Source of the DNA: Qipengyuania xiamenensis
GTDB lineage: Bacteria > Pseudomonadota > Alphaproteobacteria > Sphingomonadales > Sphingomonadaceae
Length of the DNA: 64,000 nt
Direction of reading: 5' to 3'
NCBI RefSeq assembly: GCF_019711495.1
Contig: NZ_JAIGNM010000002.1
Coordinates: 372,001-436,000 of the forward strand
The notes beneath the pieces were generated by a model. That model did no database searches. It was given only the letters and a program-made list of their open reading frames with translations, and had not been told where the DNA came from. Made by a program: the position numbers and the translations under genes. This document shows positions 52,570 to 62,400 of the stretch, piece after piece (position 1 is the first letter of the stretch; every line of letters starts with the position of its first letter).

Positions 52570-52927
52570 ATCGCTATATGGAGCTTGCCGGTTTCGACCG
52601 GATATGGCGATAAATTGCGCTGTGTAATAGGTACAACGGACCCGGGGGCAGTACCCGGCGGCTCCACCATAACCCGCGGTAATACTGCGGTTTTTGACGG
52701 GGCCGAACTAGGATCGACGTGTGCTGAAAGACAGTGTTTTCGCCCGGGCTGAGTAACCCGTAAAACTGTTCACAACACACAAGTGCCAACGATAACGAAG
52801 CACTCGCTCTCGCAGCGTAATCTGACGGCCTAACGGCCTGATCTTACAAAGCTAAAGCGCGGTTGGACCCACCGGGCAACAGAAGCGGATTCCGGGGCTC
52901 CGGGGGTAGCTAGCAACAGAAACCCCC
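52570..52927 (+). ncRNA. ssrA: Transfer-messenger RNA, circularly permuted two-piece form
   Basis: tmRNA rescues stalled ribosomes by trans-translation. The gene is permuted as in other alphaproteobacteria. The acceptor piece comes first and ends at 52669 with a T-arm-like GACCCGGGGGCAGTACCCGG then CTCCACCA, CCA included. A short segment (52670-52698) is removed, and the coding piece begins at 52699 with GGGGCCGAACTAGGATCGAC, whose GGGGCCG pairs with CGGCTCC of the acceptor. The tag frame is GCC at 52785 to TAA at 52818-52820 and encodes ANDNEALALAA. Outer ends are approximate; a GGGGGT/ACCCCC stem at 52902-52927 may be the last helix or terminator. Confidence 0.93.
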
Positions 52928-53141
52928 ACCTTCCTTCCATTCAGACGACCACCTTCGCCAAGGCGGAACGGTTCTCAGCCCTGCAGCACGAGATGCGTGG
53001 GGCGCTGGCGCCAAGAATTTACCGTTTATCGATAAGATATGTCGTCGGTCATGTCCGACGAGGTAATCCGGCCCTTGGTCCATCGGCATGTGGAAGCATG
53101 GCCCGGCTTCGCTAGGGTTCATGTGCCTTCAGTTGCTGGGA

Positions 53142-53828
53142 ATGACCTTGGACACCAATACTACAACACGTCGCTGGCGCGCCTTCGCCGATCTCCTGAT
53201 CGTCGTCGGCGTCCTGGTCGGCGTCAAACAGCTCCTGCTTCCCGTGACGATGCTGTTCGCTGGCCCGGCCTCGACCTTCAGCGCGATGATCGTGGCCACA
53301 TGGTTGCTTCGCAGAAGCAGATCGTCGTGGAGCGAGCTTGGCCTCCAGATGCCGGAGAACTGGCTGCGGACGATCTGGCACACGGCGCTGGTCTTCGTAG
53401 CCCTGCTCGCAGCGGCCGGAAGCTTTCAGGCGCTCGCCAACCTCTTCTTCGAAGACATTGGCACCAGCGGTAGGTTCGACTTCGTGGAAGGAAACTTGCC
53501 GGGTTACCTGATGATGCTCGCATTGGTGTGGACGCACGGGTCCTTCTTCGAGGAATTGCTGTTTCGCGCGTTCATTATCACCAGACTCGATCTGGGTTTC
53601 GGCCAGACGCGGTTCTCAGGCTATCTCGCGGTCCTGCTTGCGGCAGTATTCTTCGGCTACCGGCACTACTATTATCAGGGACTGCACGGTGCGGTCGTCA
53701 CCGGAGGGATCGGGCTGGTCTTCGGGCTGATTTACCTGAAAGCCGGAAAGAGAAGCATCCTGCCGCTGGCACTGGCGCATGGGGCGATGAATTCGACCGC
53801 GCAGACGATCCGCTTCCTGGGCGGCTGA
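53142..53828 (+). CDS. CPBP-family intramembrane glutamic endopeptidase
   Basis: 228 residues from an ATG at 53142 (GGGA 4 bases upstream); an ATG at 53088 is in frame. About six to seven helices. Catalytic motifs: EE-x3-R as FFEELLFRAF (Glu137-138, Arg142), F-x3-H as FFGYRHYY, and His in LALAHGAMNS. The Rce1/CPBP family cleaves within the membrane or acts in bacteriocin immunity. No bacteriocin gene is near. It follows ssrA with about 210 bases between, in which I see only a short dyad near 53043-53060. Confidence 0.85.
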   Translation: MTLDTNTTTRRWRAFADLLIVVGVLVGVKQLLLPVTMLFAGPASTFSAMIVATWLLRRSRSSWSELGLQMPENWLRTIWHTALVFVALLAAAGSFQALANLFFEDIGTSGRFDFVEGNLPGYLMMLALVWTHGSFFEELLFRAFIITRLDLGFGQTRFSGYLAVLLAAVFFGYRHYYYQGLHGAVVTGGIGLVFGLIYLKAGKRSILPLALAHGAMNSTAQTIRFLGG

Positions 53829-53839
53829 CGCCGGCTGCT

Positions 53840-54103
53840 TTAATCCTGCGCCTTGTCTTCGCTGCCGGTGGATTCGGCGATTTCACGCGCTTCCTGCTCG
53901 TAGCGGATCGCGTCGAGGATTTTCGCCCCGCCAAGGAAGACCGCGCCGGCCGTGGCCGCCATCAGCAGATATCCGCCGAAACCGGGATATTGAACGGTGT
54001 AGTCGGCACCGCGAGTCATTGCGCCAAGGGCAAGGGCGTAGATGATCAGATACGCTTCGAAGCGCGTCTTGATCACGAACAGCCTTTTGACCTTCTTCCA
54101 CAT
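53840..54103 (-). CDS. Small two-helix membrane protein of unknown function
   Basis: 87 residues. Basic N-terminus (MWKKVKRLFVIKTRFEAY), two hydrophobic helices (LIIYALALGAMTRG and GGYLLMAATAGAVFLGGA), then a charged cytoplasmic tail ending ESTGSEDKAQD. The pattern suggests a conserved sphingomonad inner-membrane protein, but no family is recognised. It is convergent with the CPBP gene. Confidence 0.65.
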   Translation of the reverse strand: MWKKVKRLFVIKTRFEAYLIIYALALGAMTRGADYTVQYPGFGGYLLMAATAGAVFLGGAKILDAIRYEQEAREIAESTGSEDKAQD

Positions 54104-54248
54104 GGTGTGGCGCTTGCTCCTTTCTTAACCTCTTGAACTGCAATGAGCGTGCCAGTGACACGTTCCTGCCGAGTCGCGTGGTTAATCCAGAGACGAGTGT
54201 AAAAACCCTCGACGAAGAGTCGAGTTGGTTAACTTTTAAGCACCCGTT

Positions 54249-55499
54249 TTAAGCGAGGGTGTCCAAGGATAGGACAGTCAGCAAGGCCTCGCGTGCTTCG
54301 ATCACACGGGTGGCCAATTCCTCGCTGCCGAGGTCTTTCGGGTCGATGGTTTCGGGCCACATCTGGGCCACAACGGATTCGATCCGGTCGGCCTTTGCCT
54401 CGTCCAGCATGAAGCGCTGGTCGACCGTTGCCGGGTCGGCCACAACGCGCAGGCGCAGGCAGGCAGGGCCGCCGCCATTCGCCATCGACTGTTTTACATC
54501 TACGGGCAAGACCTTGCGGATCGGACCATTGCTGGCGAGCATGCTTTCGCAATAAGCCCAGACGCTCGCGCTTTCCTGGCATTCGCTCGGCACCACCAGT
54601 GCCATTTCGCCGCCGGGCAGGGTGAGAAGCTGGGCGTTGAAAAGATAGGTGCGGATCGCCTCTTCGAGACTGACCGCGCTTTCGGGCACTTCGACAACTT
54701 CGAGTGCGGGGAATGCCTCGCGGATAGCCTCGTAAGCGCCCTGCTGGTCGGCAAAGGCGCGTTCGTGGGTGAAGAGCACACGCTCGTTCGCCACCGAGAC
54801 CACGTCATTGTGGAAGGCGCCGGCTTCGATTGCTTCGGGGTTCTGTTCGATGAAGACGCACTTCGCCGGGTCGAGACCGTGGAGGCGCGCGATGGCGCGG
54901 CTGGCCTGCTCGTGCTGGCGCGCGGGGAATCTGCCGCCCTGGCGGCCCCAGACGAATACTTCGACGCCCGGTGCGCCATAGCCCTCGCAGAACCGCATGT
55001 GGTTTGCAGCGCCCTCGTCACCGAAGGCGGAAAGCACCGCATCGTGGACCGTAAAATGCTCTTCGTCGCCGAAAGCGATGGCGAGCTGCGCCTGCGTGTC
55101 CTGCCATTCCTGCGCCCGGTGCGGCATGGTGACGAGATTGGCCGGCGTGAGGTGACAGCGCCCGTCCGCCGTATCGGGGGCAGGGCTGACCGTGGCGGCA
55201 TTGGCCGTCCACATGCTCGAGGCCGACCAGGCAGCTGCGAGCAGCTGGCGCGGTGCGGTCTCGTCGATGGCTAGCCCGCGGATCAAATCGCCATTGGGGC
55301 GGGGCAAGGGCAGCAGGAAGCCCTGCGCAAGTCCAAGCGCCATGTTCGAACGCATCTTGGCGATGCCCTGAAGAGCAGCCGCGCGCGGATAGGAGGTGTC
55401 GCCCTTGTGGCTGGCGCTGGCGATATTGCCGAGGCTGAGGCCGGCGTAATTGTGGCTCGGGCCGACGATGCCGTCGAAATTGATCTCGACGAGACTCAT
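54249..55499 (-). CDS. astB: N-succinylarginine dihydrolase
   Basis: 416 residues. Hydrolyses N2-succinylarginine to succinylornithine, CO2 and ammonia, the second step of the arginine succinyltransferase pathway. Starts EINFDGIVGPSHNYAGLSLG, then FHNDVVSVANERVLFTHE, and near the end NGGGPACLRLRVV with the catalytic Cys. Its ATG overlaps the astA stop (ATGA). Last gene of an M20 hydrolase-astA-astB operon. Confidence 0.96.
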   Translation of the reverse strand: MSLVEINFDGIVGPSHNYAGLSLGNIASASHKGDTSYPRAAALQGIAKMRSNMALGLAQGFLLPLPRPNGDLIRGLAIDETAPRQLLAAAWSASSMWTANAATVSPAPDTADGRCHLTPANLVTMPHRAQEWQDTQAQLAIAFGDEEHFTVHDAVLSAFGDEGAANHMRFCEGYGAPGVEVFVWGRQGGRFPARQHEQASRAIARLHGLDPAKCVFIEQNPEAIEAGAFHNDVVSVANERVLFTHERAFADQQGAYEAIREAFPALEVVEVPESAVSLEEAIRTYLFNAQLLTLPGGEMALVVPSECQESASVWAYCESMLASNGPIRKVLPVDVKQSMANGGGPACLRLRVVADPATVDQRFMLDEAKADRIESVVAQMWPETIDPKDLGSEELATRVIEAREALLTVLSLDTLA

Positions 55500-56512
55500 C
55501 GCGCCACGCTCCAGATGGTATCACCGACGCCCACTTCGAGCGCCTTTGCGCTGAGCTCGTCGATCGCCACCGTATCGTCATCGCCGAATTCGCGCATGCC
55601 GTAGGCGGACTTGAACGTGTCCAGCGTACCCGTGGCGATCAGAGCGCGCTCGCCGATATCGAGGTCGATGGCGGAAATCCTTGCCGGACGCGCTTCGGCG
55701 ACGCTCTTCACCTGGTCGGTGCGCGCGGTCATCGTCGGGCCGCCGTCGAAGATATCGACATAACCTTCGGCGGCGAAGCCTTCGTTTTCCAGCATCCGCA
55801 TGGCCGCCCGGCCGGTTGGGTGCGGGACGCCGATCACCTTCTTGGCCTCATCGTCGAGCATGGCGACATAGACCGGGTGCTTGGGCATCAGGTCGGCGAT
55901 GAACTGGTTGCCGTTGATGGCGTTGAAATAGTCGGCTTCCTGGAAGGTCATTCCGAAGAAGCGGCCAGCGACACCGTCCCAGAAGGGCGAACCGCCGCGA
56001 TCGTCGATCACGCCGCGCAATTCGGCGAGGATGCGGTCGGCAAAGCGGCTGCGGTGCATGGCGATGAACAGGTAACGGCTGCGAGCCAACAACAGGCCGA
56101 GCCCGCCCGCGCGTTCGCCCGGGTGGAGGAAGAGGCCGCCGACTTCGGAGGAGCCTTCGAGATCGGTCACGAGGCTGAGCAGTTCGGCCCGCACGGTGCG
56201 GTCGAGTTCCTGGCTATGCTGCGTCAGCGTGTTGAGGCGGTAGCTGTAGAACGGCCACTGCTGGCCGACCTGGGTGAACAGCTGGCAGGTGCCGCGAACC
56301 TGGCCGGTCTCGGTATTTTCCAGCACCAGCGTGAAGACATCGTCGCCCAGCGTATCTTCTGTGCGCGCGAATGCTGCCTCGGCGCGCTCCAGCTTCTTTG
56401 TCAGCGCATTCTTGTCCGCCGGCAGGTTGGTGAAACCGCCCCCGGTCAGCTTGGCCATCTCGTAAAGGTGTTCGAGATCGGAAATATGCGCAGCGCGCAG
56501 GCGGAAGGTCAC
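55496..56512 (-). CDS. astA: Arginine N-succinyltransferase
   Basis: 338 residues from a GTG at 56512 that overlaps the M20 hydrolase stop (GTGA). Transfers succinyl from succinyl-CoA to arginine in the first step of the AST pathway. Acyltransferase-fold marks: FRLRAAHISDLEHLYEMAKL, GGGFTNLPAD, GGLFLHPGERAGGLGLLLAR and GRFFGMTFQEADYFNAINGN. Translationally coupled to both neighbours. astC, astD and astE are not in the window. Confidence 0.95.
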   Translation of the reverse strand: MTFRLRAAHISDLEHLYEMAKLTGGGFTNLPADKNALTKKLERAEAAFARTEDTLGDDVFTLVLENTETGQVRGTCQLFTQVGQQWPFYSYRLNTLTQHSQELDRTVRAELLSLVTDLEGSSEVGGLFLHPGERAGGLGLLLARSRYLFIAMHRSRFADRILAELRGVIDDRGGSPFWDGVAGRFFGMTFQEADYFNAINGNQFIADLMPKHPVYVAMLDDEAKKVIGVPHPTGRAAMRMLENEGFAAEGYVDIFDGGPTMTARTDQVKSVAEARPARISAIDLDIGERALIATGTLDTFKSAYGMREFGDDDTVAIDELSAKALEVGVGDTIWSVAR

Positions 56513-57717
56513 AGATGGTCTCCGGTGGATAGCTTCGTGAGGACCAGCGCGCTCAGCGCGGCGCGTTCCCGCAGCGAAGGGACAATCATGAATTCGTCGG
56601 GTGAGTGGATGGCGCCGCCGCGTACGCCCATGGTGTCGACCACGGGTACGCCGGTGGCAGCGATATTGTTGCCGTCGCACACGCCTCCGGTCGATTTCCA
56701 GCCAATGGTCTGGCCGAGCTCGGCACCGCATGCCTTCACCAGGTCGAACAGGCGCTGCGCCTTGTCGTCGACGGGCTTGGGCGGGCGGGTGACACCGCCG
56801 TGGCGGTGGATGCCGACTTCATGCTCGCTCTCGATCATCTTGAGGATCGCGTCCAATTCACCGTCGAAGCGGTTCATCGCATCGGTCGACTTGGGGCGGA
56901 TGTTGAAGCGCAGGATCGCAAGGTCGGGCACGACATTGTTGGCTGCGCCGCCTTCGATCTTGGCCGGGTTGACCGTGATGTCGTCTGCCTCGAGCGCCTT
57001 GATCCGCAGCACGAGATCGCTGGCTGCGACGATGGCATTGTGGCCCTCATGCGGATTGCGACCTGCATGGGCGCTGCGCCCCGTGATGGTGATCGAGTAA
57101 TTGCCAGTCCCGCCGCGCGCATGTGCGAGCGTTCCGTCGGGCAGGGCGGAAGGTTCATAGGTCAGGGCGGCATATTTGCCGCGCGCCAGCTCCTCGATCA
57201 GGCTGCGGCTGGCGAGGCTGCCGGTTTCCTCATCCGAGTTGATCATCACGTCGTAACCCACGCGGGCAGAGCCCTCGATAGTCTCGAACAGCTTGAGGGC
57301 ATGGAGGATGACGTCGAGGCCGCCCTTCATGTCCGCAGTGCCGGGGCCGTTGATGACCTCGTCATCGAGCCACTTCACCTCCTGGAAGGGATGGTCGACG
57401 GGAAAGACCGTATCCATGTGGCCGGTCAGGACGAAGCGGCGCTCCGCCTCGGGGCGCACGCGCAGGACCATGTGCTGGCCGTGAGGCTTTTCGAACTCGC
57501 GCCCCTCTGCCGAAATAGCCGTCACCGTTGCCGGATCGACCAGCTCGACTTCGCCGGGCAGGGCGGAGAAGGCATCGGCGAGGACACCCGCCATGGTCCT
57601 GAGCCCGTCTATATTGGCCGTGCCGGTGTTGATCGCTGCCCAATCCTGCACCTCGCGCAGCATCGTGTCGGCGTCGATGGCGTCGAGAAAGGCTTGCGGT
57701 GCGGTATCCGGTTTCAT
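56509..57717 (-). CDS. M20-family metallohydrolase in ast operon
   Basis: 402 residues. The ATG at 57717 has AAGGAGG 5-11 bases upstream. Zinc-peptidase marks: [10 protein letters not shown] (His/Asp), [11 protein letters not shown] (Asp), NSDEETGS (Glu pair), and [10 protein letters not shown] (last His). It resembles carboxypeptidase G2/ArgE-type deacylases. It is the first gene of the operon with astA and astB, each overlapping. It may remove the succinyl group from succinylglutamate or succinylornithine in place of the M14-type AstE; that is inference from position. Confidence 0.88.
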   Translation of the reverse strand: MKPDTAPQAFLDAIDADTMLREVQDWAAINTGTANIDGLRTMAGVLADAFSALPGEVELVDPATVTAISAEGREFEKPHGQHMVLRVRPEAERRFVLTGHMDTVFPVDHPFQEVKWLDDEVINGPGTADMKGGLDVILHALKLFETIEGSARVGYDVMINSDEETGSLASRSLIEELARGKYAALTYEPSALPDGTLAHARGGTGNYSITITGRSAHAGRNPHEGHNAIVAASDLVLRIKALEADDITVNPAKIEGGAANNVVPDLAILRFNIRPKSTDAMNRFDGELDAILKMIESEHEVGIHRHGGVTRPPKPVDDKAQRLFDLVKACGAELGQTIGWKSTGGVCDGNNIAATGVPVVDTMGVRGGAIHSPDEFMIVPSLRERAALSALVLTKLSTGDHL

Positions 57718-57848
57718 CGGTAACCTCCTTAGACGCGCGGACAATCAAGTCCACCCCGCCGCTTGCAATCGTCAACCGGTCTGGGCATAGCAAAGCCACT
57801 CCTCCCCGGGTCCACATTGCAAGCCATTCGCTTACCCAGAGGAGTTCC

Positions 57849-59954
57849 ATGAGCAATTACGTGACGCGCGCCGGTATCGAGGTCGACCAGGCGCTGGCCA
57901 CCTTCGTCGAAACCGAAGTTCTCGCGCCGCTTGGCCGCGATGGCGAAACGTTCTGGACCGGGTTCGCGAGCCTCCTGGGCGAGTTCGCGCCGCGCAACGC
58001 GGCGCTGCTCGAAAAGCGTGAGGATTTGCAGGCGAAGATCGATGCCTGGCATGTCGAGCGCAAGGGGCAGCCCCATGACGCGGAAGTCTATCGGGCGTTT
58101 CTCGAAGAGATCGGCTATCTCGTCCCCGAGCCGGGCGATTTCACTATCGGCACGCAGAATGTCGACCCCGAGATCGCGACTATGGCAGGGCCGCAGCTGG
58201 TCGTGCCCATCCTCAACGCGCGCTTCCTGCTGAACGCGGCGAATGCGCGCTGGGGCAGCCTCTACGATGCCTTCTACGGGACTGACGCGCTCGAAGCGCC
58301 TCCCGCGAGGCCCGGCGGCTATGACGAGGATCGCGGTGCAGCGGTCATCGCCGAGGCAAAGCGTTTCATGGACGAGGCCGTGCCGCTGGCAGACGGGACG
58401 AAATGGGCGGACCTCACCGATGTGAAGGACAATGGCATTCCGCTGGCCGATCCCGCGCAATGCGTCGGCTGGAACGACAAGGCCTGCCTCTTCAAACACA
58501 ATGGGCTTCACATCGAGGTCGTCTTCGATCCGGAGCACCCCGTCGGCAAGACTGACCCAGCCAATATCGCGGACATCAACCTCGAGGCTGCCCTCACGAC
58601 GATTGCCGACTGCGAGGACTCAGTCGCGGCTGTGGACGCGGAGGACAAGCTCCTCGCCTATCGGAACTGGCTCGGCGTGATACGCGGCGATCTTTCGGAA
58701 AGCTTCGACAAGGGCGGCAAGACGGTCACCCGCGAACTGGCGAAGGACTGTTCCTATACCGCACCCGACGGCGGTGAGTTCGCCTTGCCCGGCCGCAGCC
58801 TCATGTTCGTGCGCAATGTCGGGCACCTGATGACCAATCCGGCGATGCGCTGGGACGGCAAGGAAATTCCCGAGGGCATTCTCGACGCGGTGATGACCAG
58901 CGCGATCTCGGCGCAGGACGTCGCGGGGCTGGGCAAGTACGGCAACTCGCGGTGCGGCTCGATCTATATCGTGAAGCCCAAGATGCACGGGCCCGAGGAG
59001 TGCGCCTTCACCAACGACTTGTTCGATGCGGTCGAGGACCTGCTGGGCCTGCCACGGCACACGATCAAGGTTGGCGTCATGGACGAAGAGCGCCGCACTT
59101 CTGCCAACCTTGGTGCCTGCATCCACGCGGTGAAAGACCGCATCGTCTTCATCAATACCGGCTTCCTCGACCGTACTGGCGATGAGATCCATACCTCGAT
59201 GCAGGCCGGTCCCATGATGCGCAAAGGCGAGATGAAGAACTCCGCCTGGCTGAAGGCCTACGAGGCGCGTAATGTCGGCATCGGCCTCAAACACGGCCTT
59301 TCCGGCCGCGCGCAGATCGGCAAGGGCATGTGGGCAGCGCCCGACCTGATGGGCCAGATGATGATCGAGAAGATCGGCCACCTGCGCGCCGGCGCCAACA
59401 CGGCATGGGTGCCGAGCCCCACAGCCGCCACGCTGCACGCAATCCACTATCACCGGGAGGACGTCTTCGAGATCCAGAAGGGTCTGGGCAATGTGCCGGG
59501 CCTCGGTGACCTGCTCACTATCCCGCTTGCAGAGGGCACCAACTGGTCCGAGGACGAGATCGGCGAGGAGCTCGACAACAATTGCCAGGGCCTGCTCGGC
59601 TATGTCGTTCGCTGGATCGACCAGGGCGTGGGCTGTTCCAAGGTGCCCGACATCAACGATGTCGGGCTTATGGAAGACCGCGCCACCTTGCGAATCTCCA
59701 GCCAGCACATCGCGAACTGGCTGCTCCATGGGGTCATTTCCGAAGGGCAAGTGATCGATTCGCTGCGCCGCATGGCCGCGAAGGTGGACGAACAGAACGC
59801 CGATGATCCGACCTACGAGCCGCTGCTGGCGAACGAGGACGGACCTGCATTCAGCGCAGCCAAAGACCTGATTTTCAAAGGCGTCGAACAGCCGAGCGGA
59901 TATACTGAGCCGCTGCTGCATGCCTGGAGGCTCAAGAAGAAGGCCGCCGCCTGA
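57849..59954 (+). CDS. glcB: Malate synthase G
   Basis: 701 residues, the usual length for the G isoform. Condenses glyoxylate and acetyl-CoA to malate in the glyoxylate shunt. Characteristic stretches: [71 protein letters not shown] and [10 protein letters not shown]-like [14 protein letters not shown]. The ATG at 57849 follows GAGGAG. Divergent from the M20-astAB operon; followed by a PilZ gene 82 bases downstream. Confidence 0.97.
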   Translation: MSNYVTRAGIEVDQALATFVETEVLAPLGRDGETFWTGFASLLGEFAPRNAALLEKREDLQAKIDAWHVERKGQPHDAEVYRAFLEEIGYLVPEPGDFTIGTQNVDPEIATMAGPQLVVPILNARFLLNAANARWGSLYDAFYGTDALEAPPARPGGYDEDRGAAVIAEAKRFMDEAVPLADGTKWADLTDVKDNGIPLADPAQCVGWNDKACLFKHNGLHIEVVFDPEHPVGKTDPANIADINLEAALTTIADCEDSVAAVDAEDKLLAYRNWLGVIRGDLSESFDKGGKTVTRELAKDCSYTAPDGGEFALPGRSLMFVRNVGHLMTNPAMRWDGKEIPEGILDAVMTSAISAQDVAGLGKYGNSRCGSIYIVKPKMHGPEECAFTNDLFDAVEDLLGLPRHTIKVGVMDEERRTSANLGACIHAVKDRIVFINTGFLDRTGDEIHTSMQAGPMMRKGEMKNSAWLKAYEARNVGIGLKHGLSGRAQIGKGMWAAPDLMGQMMIEKIGHLRAGANTAWVPSPTAATLHAIHYHREDVFEIQKGLGNVPGLGDLLTIPLAEGTNWSEDEIGEELDNNCQGLLGYVVRWIDQGVGCSKVPDINDVGLMEDRATLRISSQHIANWLLHGVISEGQVIDSLRRMAAKVDEQNADDPTYEPLLANEDGPAFSAAKDLIFKGVEQPSGYTEPLLHAWRLKKKAAA

Positions 59955-60036
59955 CAAACTGCGGGTTCCTGCCGCAAGCAATTGCTAAGCCTTTAGCCAT
60001 AGGCTGCCTTCCCGTAACGAAGAGAAGGTCGCCACA

Positions 60037-60576
60037 GTGTCTGCAATTCCTATTAGGGAGCGCCGCGAGGATCGCGTGGATCTGCTCGTCCGTGTGACCT
60101 TGCATACGGACGGTTCGAGCAGCGTCGTGAGGCTGTGCAATATCTCGGCGCGGGGCGCGCTGGTCGAAGGCGACGACTTGCCCGAGACGGGTCGCACAGT
60201 CGATCTCCAGCGGGGGGCGACTGCAGTGCAGGGCCGCATCATCTGGCGGGCCGGAAACAAGGCGGGCATCTCGTTTTCCGGTCGCACGGAAGTCGAATAC
60301 TGGTTCCCCGAGGCAGAGCCGCAAAACTCGGTCGACAAGGCCTTCCAGCGCATCGCCCGCGAAATGCACCGGCAGGACAAGCGAGAGCCGGTGGTTGCGC
60401 CGCATCATCGCTCGCAGATCACCGCCGACGACATGGAGCGTTCCGCTGCGGCGCTGGAAGAGCTGGCCGATGCGCTGGCGGGTGAGCCGGACCTCTTCGG
60501 CCGTTATGCGACGCAACTGCAAGCGCTGGACATTTCGGCGCAGCTGCTGCGCAAGCTAGCCCTGCGCGAAGATTAG
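60037..60576 (+). CDS. PilZ-domain protein
   Basis: 179 residues, GTG start. The N-terminal PilZ domain has the cyclic-di-GMP binding parts: RRxxR as RRED-R (residues 9-13) and N-x-S-x-x-G as NISARG (35-40), so it is probably a real c-di-GMP receptor. The C-terminal 70 residues are helical ([20 protein letters not shown]). Function in motility, adhesion or polysaccharide control is unknown. The stop overlaps the rsmA stop. Confidence 0.85.
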   Translation: MSAIPIRERREDRVDLLVRVTLHTDGSSSVVRLCNISARGALVEGDDLPETGRTVDLQRGATAVQGRIIWRAGNKAGISFSGRTEVEYWFPEAEPQNSVDKAFQRIAREMHRQDKREPVVAPHHRSQITADDMERSAAALEELADALAGEPDLFGRYATQLQALDISAQLLRKLALRED

Positions 60577-61394
60577 CCTAGGGCGCGCGCCAGCCTGACG
60601 AAATCGTCCACTTCAAGCGTTTCCGCCCTGCGCTGCGGGTCGATCCCGATCTCCTCGAGAGTTTCGACAGCTCCGGGCACAGCCTTTAGGCTCTGGCGCA
60701 GCATCTTGCGGCGTTGGCCGAAGGCCGCCTCGGTCAGCCGTTCGAGCAGCCGTGCCGATACGCCTTCGGGCATAGCGGCGGGTTCGACATGCACGATGGC
60801 ACTCATGACCTTCGGTGGAGGGGTGAAGGCGCTGCGATGGACCTTGATCGCCATCTTCGCCTCTGCGCGCCACTGGGCAAGGACGGCAAGGCGTCCGTAT
60901 GCGGAACTGCCGGGCTTGGCGACGATCCGCTGAGCAACTTCCTGCTGGAACATGAGCGTCAGCGAGGTCCACAGCGGCGGCCATTCCTCGCCGCCCATCC
61001 AGCGCGTGAAGAGCGCGGTGCCGACATTATAGGGCAGGTTCGACAGGATGGCGTAGGGCTCGCCCCCCATGACAGCATCATGGTCGAGCTTGAGCGCATC
61101 GCCTTCGATCACGCGGAGCCGGTCGGGGAACGCCATTGCGAGTTCCGACAGGGCGGGCAGGCAACGCGTGTCCATTTCGATCGCCGTGACCTCGGCCCCT
61201 GCGCGTAGCAATGCGCGGGTGAGCCCGCCCGGGCCGGGGCCGATCTCGAGTACTTTCTTGCCCGAAAGGTCGCCGGGAACGGCAGCGATCCGGTCCAGCA
61301 ATTGCTGGTCGAAGAGGAAGTTCTGGCCGAGCGCCTTGGACGCGCTGAGGCCATGGCGGGCGATGACTTCGCGCAAGGGTGGCAGGTCAGTCAC
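60573..61394 (-). CDS. rsmA: 16S rRNA dimethyltransferase (KsgA)
   Basis: 273 residues. Dimethylates two adjacent adenosines near the 3' end of 16S rRNA. N-terminal [19 protein letters not shown]-binding [15 protein letters not shown] (51-65), catalytic NLPYN in [15 protein letters not shown], and the C-terminal [13 protein letters not shown]. It overlaps pdxA by 8 bases. The lptD-surA-pdxA-rsmA order is conserved in many proteobacteria. Confidence 0.97.
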   Translation of the reverse strand: MTDLPPLREVIARHGLSASKALGQNFLFDQQLLDRIAAVPGDLSGKKVLEIGPGPGGLTRALLRAGAEVTAIEMDTRCLPALSELAMAFPDRLRVIEGDALKLDHDAVMGGEPYAILSNLPYNVGTALFTRWMGGEEWPPLWTSLTLMFQQEVAQRIVAKPGSSAYGRLAVLAQWRAEAKMAIKVHRSAFTPPPKVMSAIVHVEPAAMPEGVSARLLERLTEAAFGQRRKMLRQSLKAVPGAVETLEEIGIDPQRRAETLEVDDFVRLARALG

Positions 61395-62400
61395 GGGCAG
61401 CGCGCCTCGTGGCCATCTCGCCGGCCATGCGAAGCGCGGCGATCATCGCGCCGGGATCGGCGATGCCCTTGCCGGCGATGTCGAAAGCCGTGCCGTGATC
61501 GGGGCTGGTCCGCACGATGGGAAGGCCGAGCGTCACGTTGACGCCCTCATCAAAATCCAGCGCTTTCAAGGGGATGAGCGCCTGGTCGTGATACATGGCG
61601 AGCGCCACGTCATATCCGCTGCGCGCGCGCGGGGTGAACAGGGCGTCGGCGGGGTAAGGACCGGAAATCCCCATGCCTTCGGCACGCAGTTCCTCGATGG
61701 CCGGGGTGATGATGCGCTCTTCCTCGTCACCGAAACGGCCGTCCTCGCCCGCGTGCGGGTTGAGGCCGCAAACCGCGAGCCGCGGGTTATCGATACCGAA
61801 ATCATCGCGCAGCGCAGCCTCGACGATGCGGGCGCGGTGACAGATCAGCTCGGAGGTCAGCAGGGTCGGCACATCGGCAAGCGCATGGTGGATCGTCAGC
61901 GGGACGGCGCGAAGGCTGGGACCTGCCAGCATCATCACTGCATCGCGCCGCTCGAGCCCGCAGGCATCGGCGAGGAATTCGGTCTGGCCGGGCTGCTTGA
62001 ACCCGACATTGGCCAGTTCCGCCTTGGAGATCGGGGCGGTGACGAGACCGGCAGCTTCGCCCGATATCGCCAGCTTCGTTGCGGTCTCAAGCGAATGGAG
62101 GGCCAGCTTGGCACCTGCTTCGAGCAGCGTGCCCGGATCGTAGGAATGGTCCGCCATGCCTAGAACGGGAAGGGCGCGCTGGAATACCTGCGGTGCCTGT
62201 TCCGGTTTCGAAATACGCTCGATCCGCAGGGGTATGCCGCATGAATGCGCAGCGGTCCCGATGACACCCGCACCGCCGGTCACGAAGAACGGCGGTATGG
62301 CGTCACTTTCGCGCCGCGACCATGCGGCGGCGATGATTTCGGGTCCTATCCCCGCCGGATCACCCAGCGAAACGGCGAGGGGGAGCGAGGCGGGGGTCAA
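61387..62400 (-). CDS. pdxA: 4-hydroxythreonine-4-phosphate dehydrogenase
   Basis: 337 residues. Oxidises 4-phosphohydroxy-L-threonine in pyridoxal phosphate synthesis. [16 protein letters not shown] (residues 10-25), [10 protein letters not shown], metal-site histidines in IHHALADVP and [11 protein letters not shown], and [20 protein letters not shown] are present. Its ATG overlaps the surA stop (ATGA), and its end overlaps rsmA. Confidence 0.97.
   Translation of the reverse strand: MTPASLPLAVSLGDPAGIGPEIIAAAWSRRESDAIPPFFVTGGAGVIGTAAHSCGIPLRIERISKPEQAPQVFQRALPVLGMADHSYDPGTLLEAGAKLALHSLETATKLAISGEAAGLVTAPISKAELANVGFKQPGQTEFLADACGLERRDAVMMLAGPSLRAVPLTIHHALADVPTLLTSELICHRARIVEAALRDDFGIDNPRLAVCGLNPHAGEDGRFGDEEERIITPAIEELRAEGMGISGPYPADALFTPRARSGYDVALAMYHDQALIPLKALDFDEGVNVTLGLPIVRTSPDHGTAFDIAGKGIADPGAMIAALRMAGEMATRRAARD

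Noticed and set aside
52574-52789. Reverse-strand frame of 71 codons
   Set aside because: Falls on the tmRNA gene; structure and tag explain the sequence.
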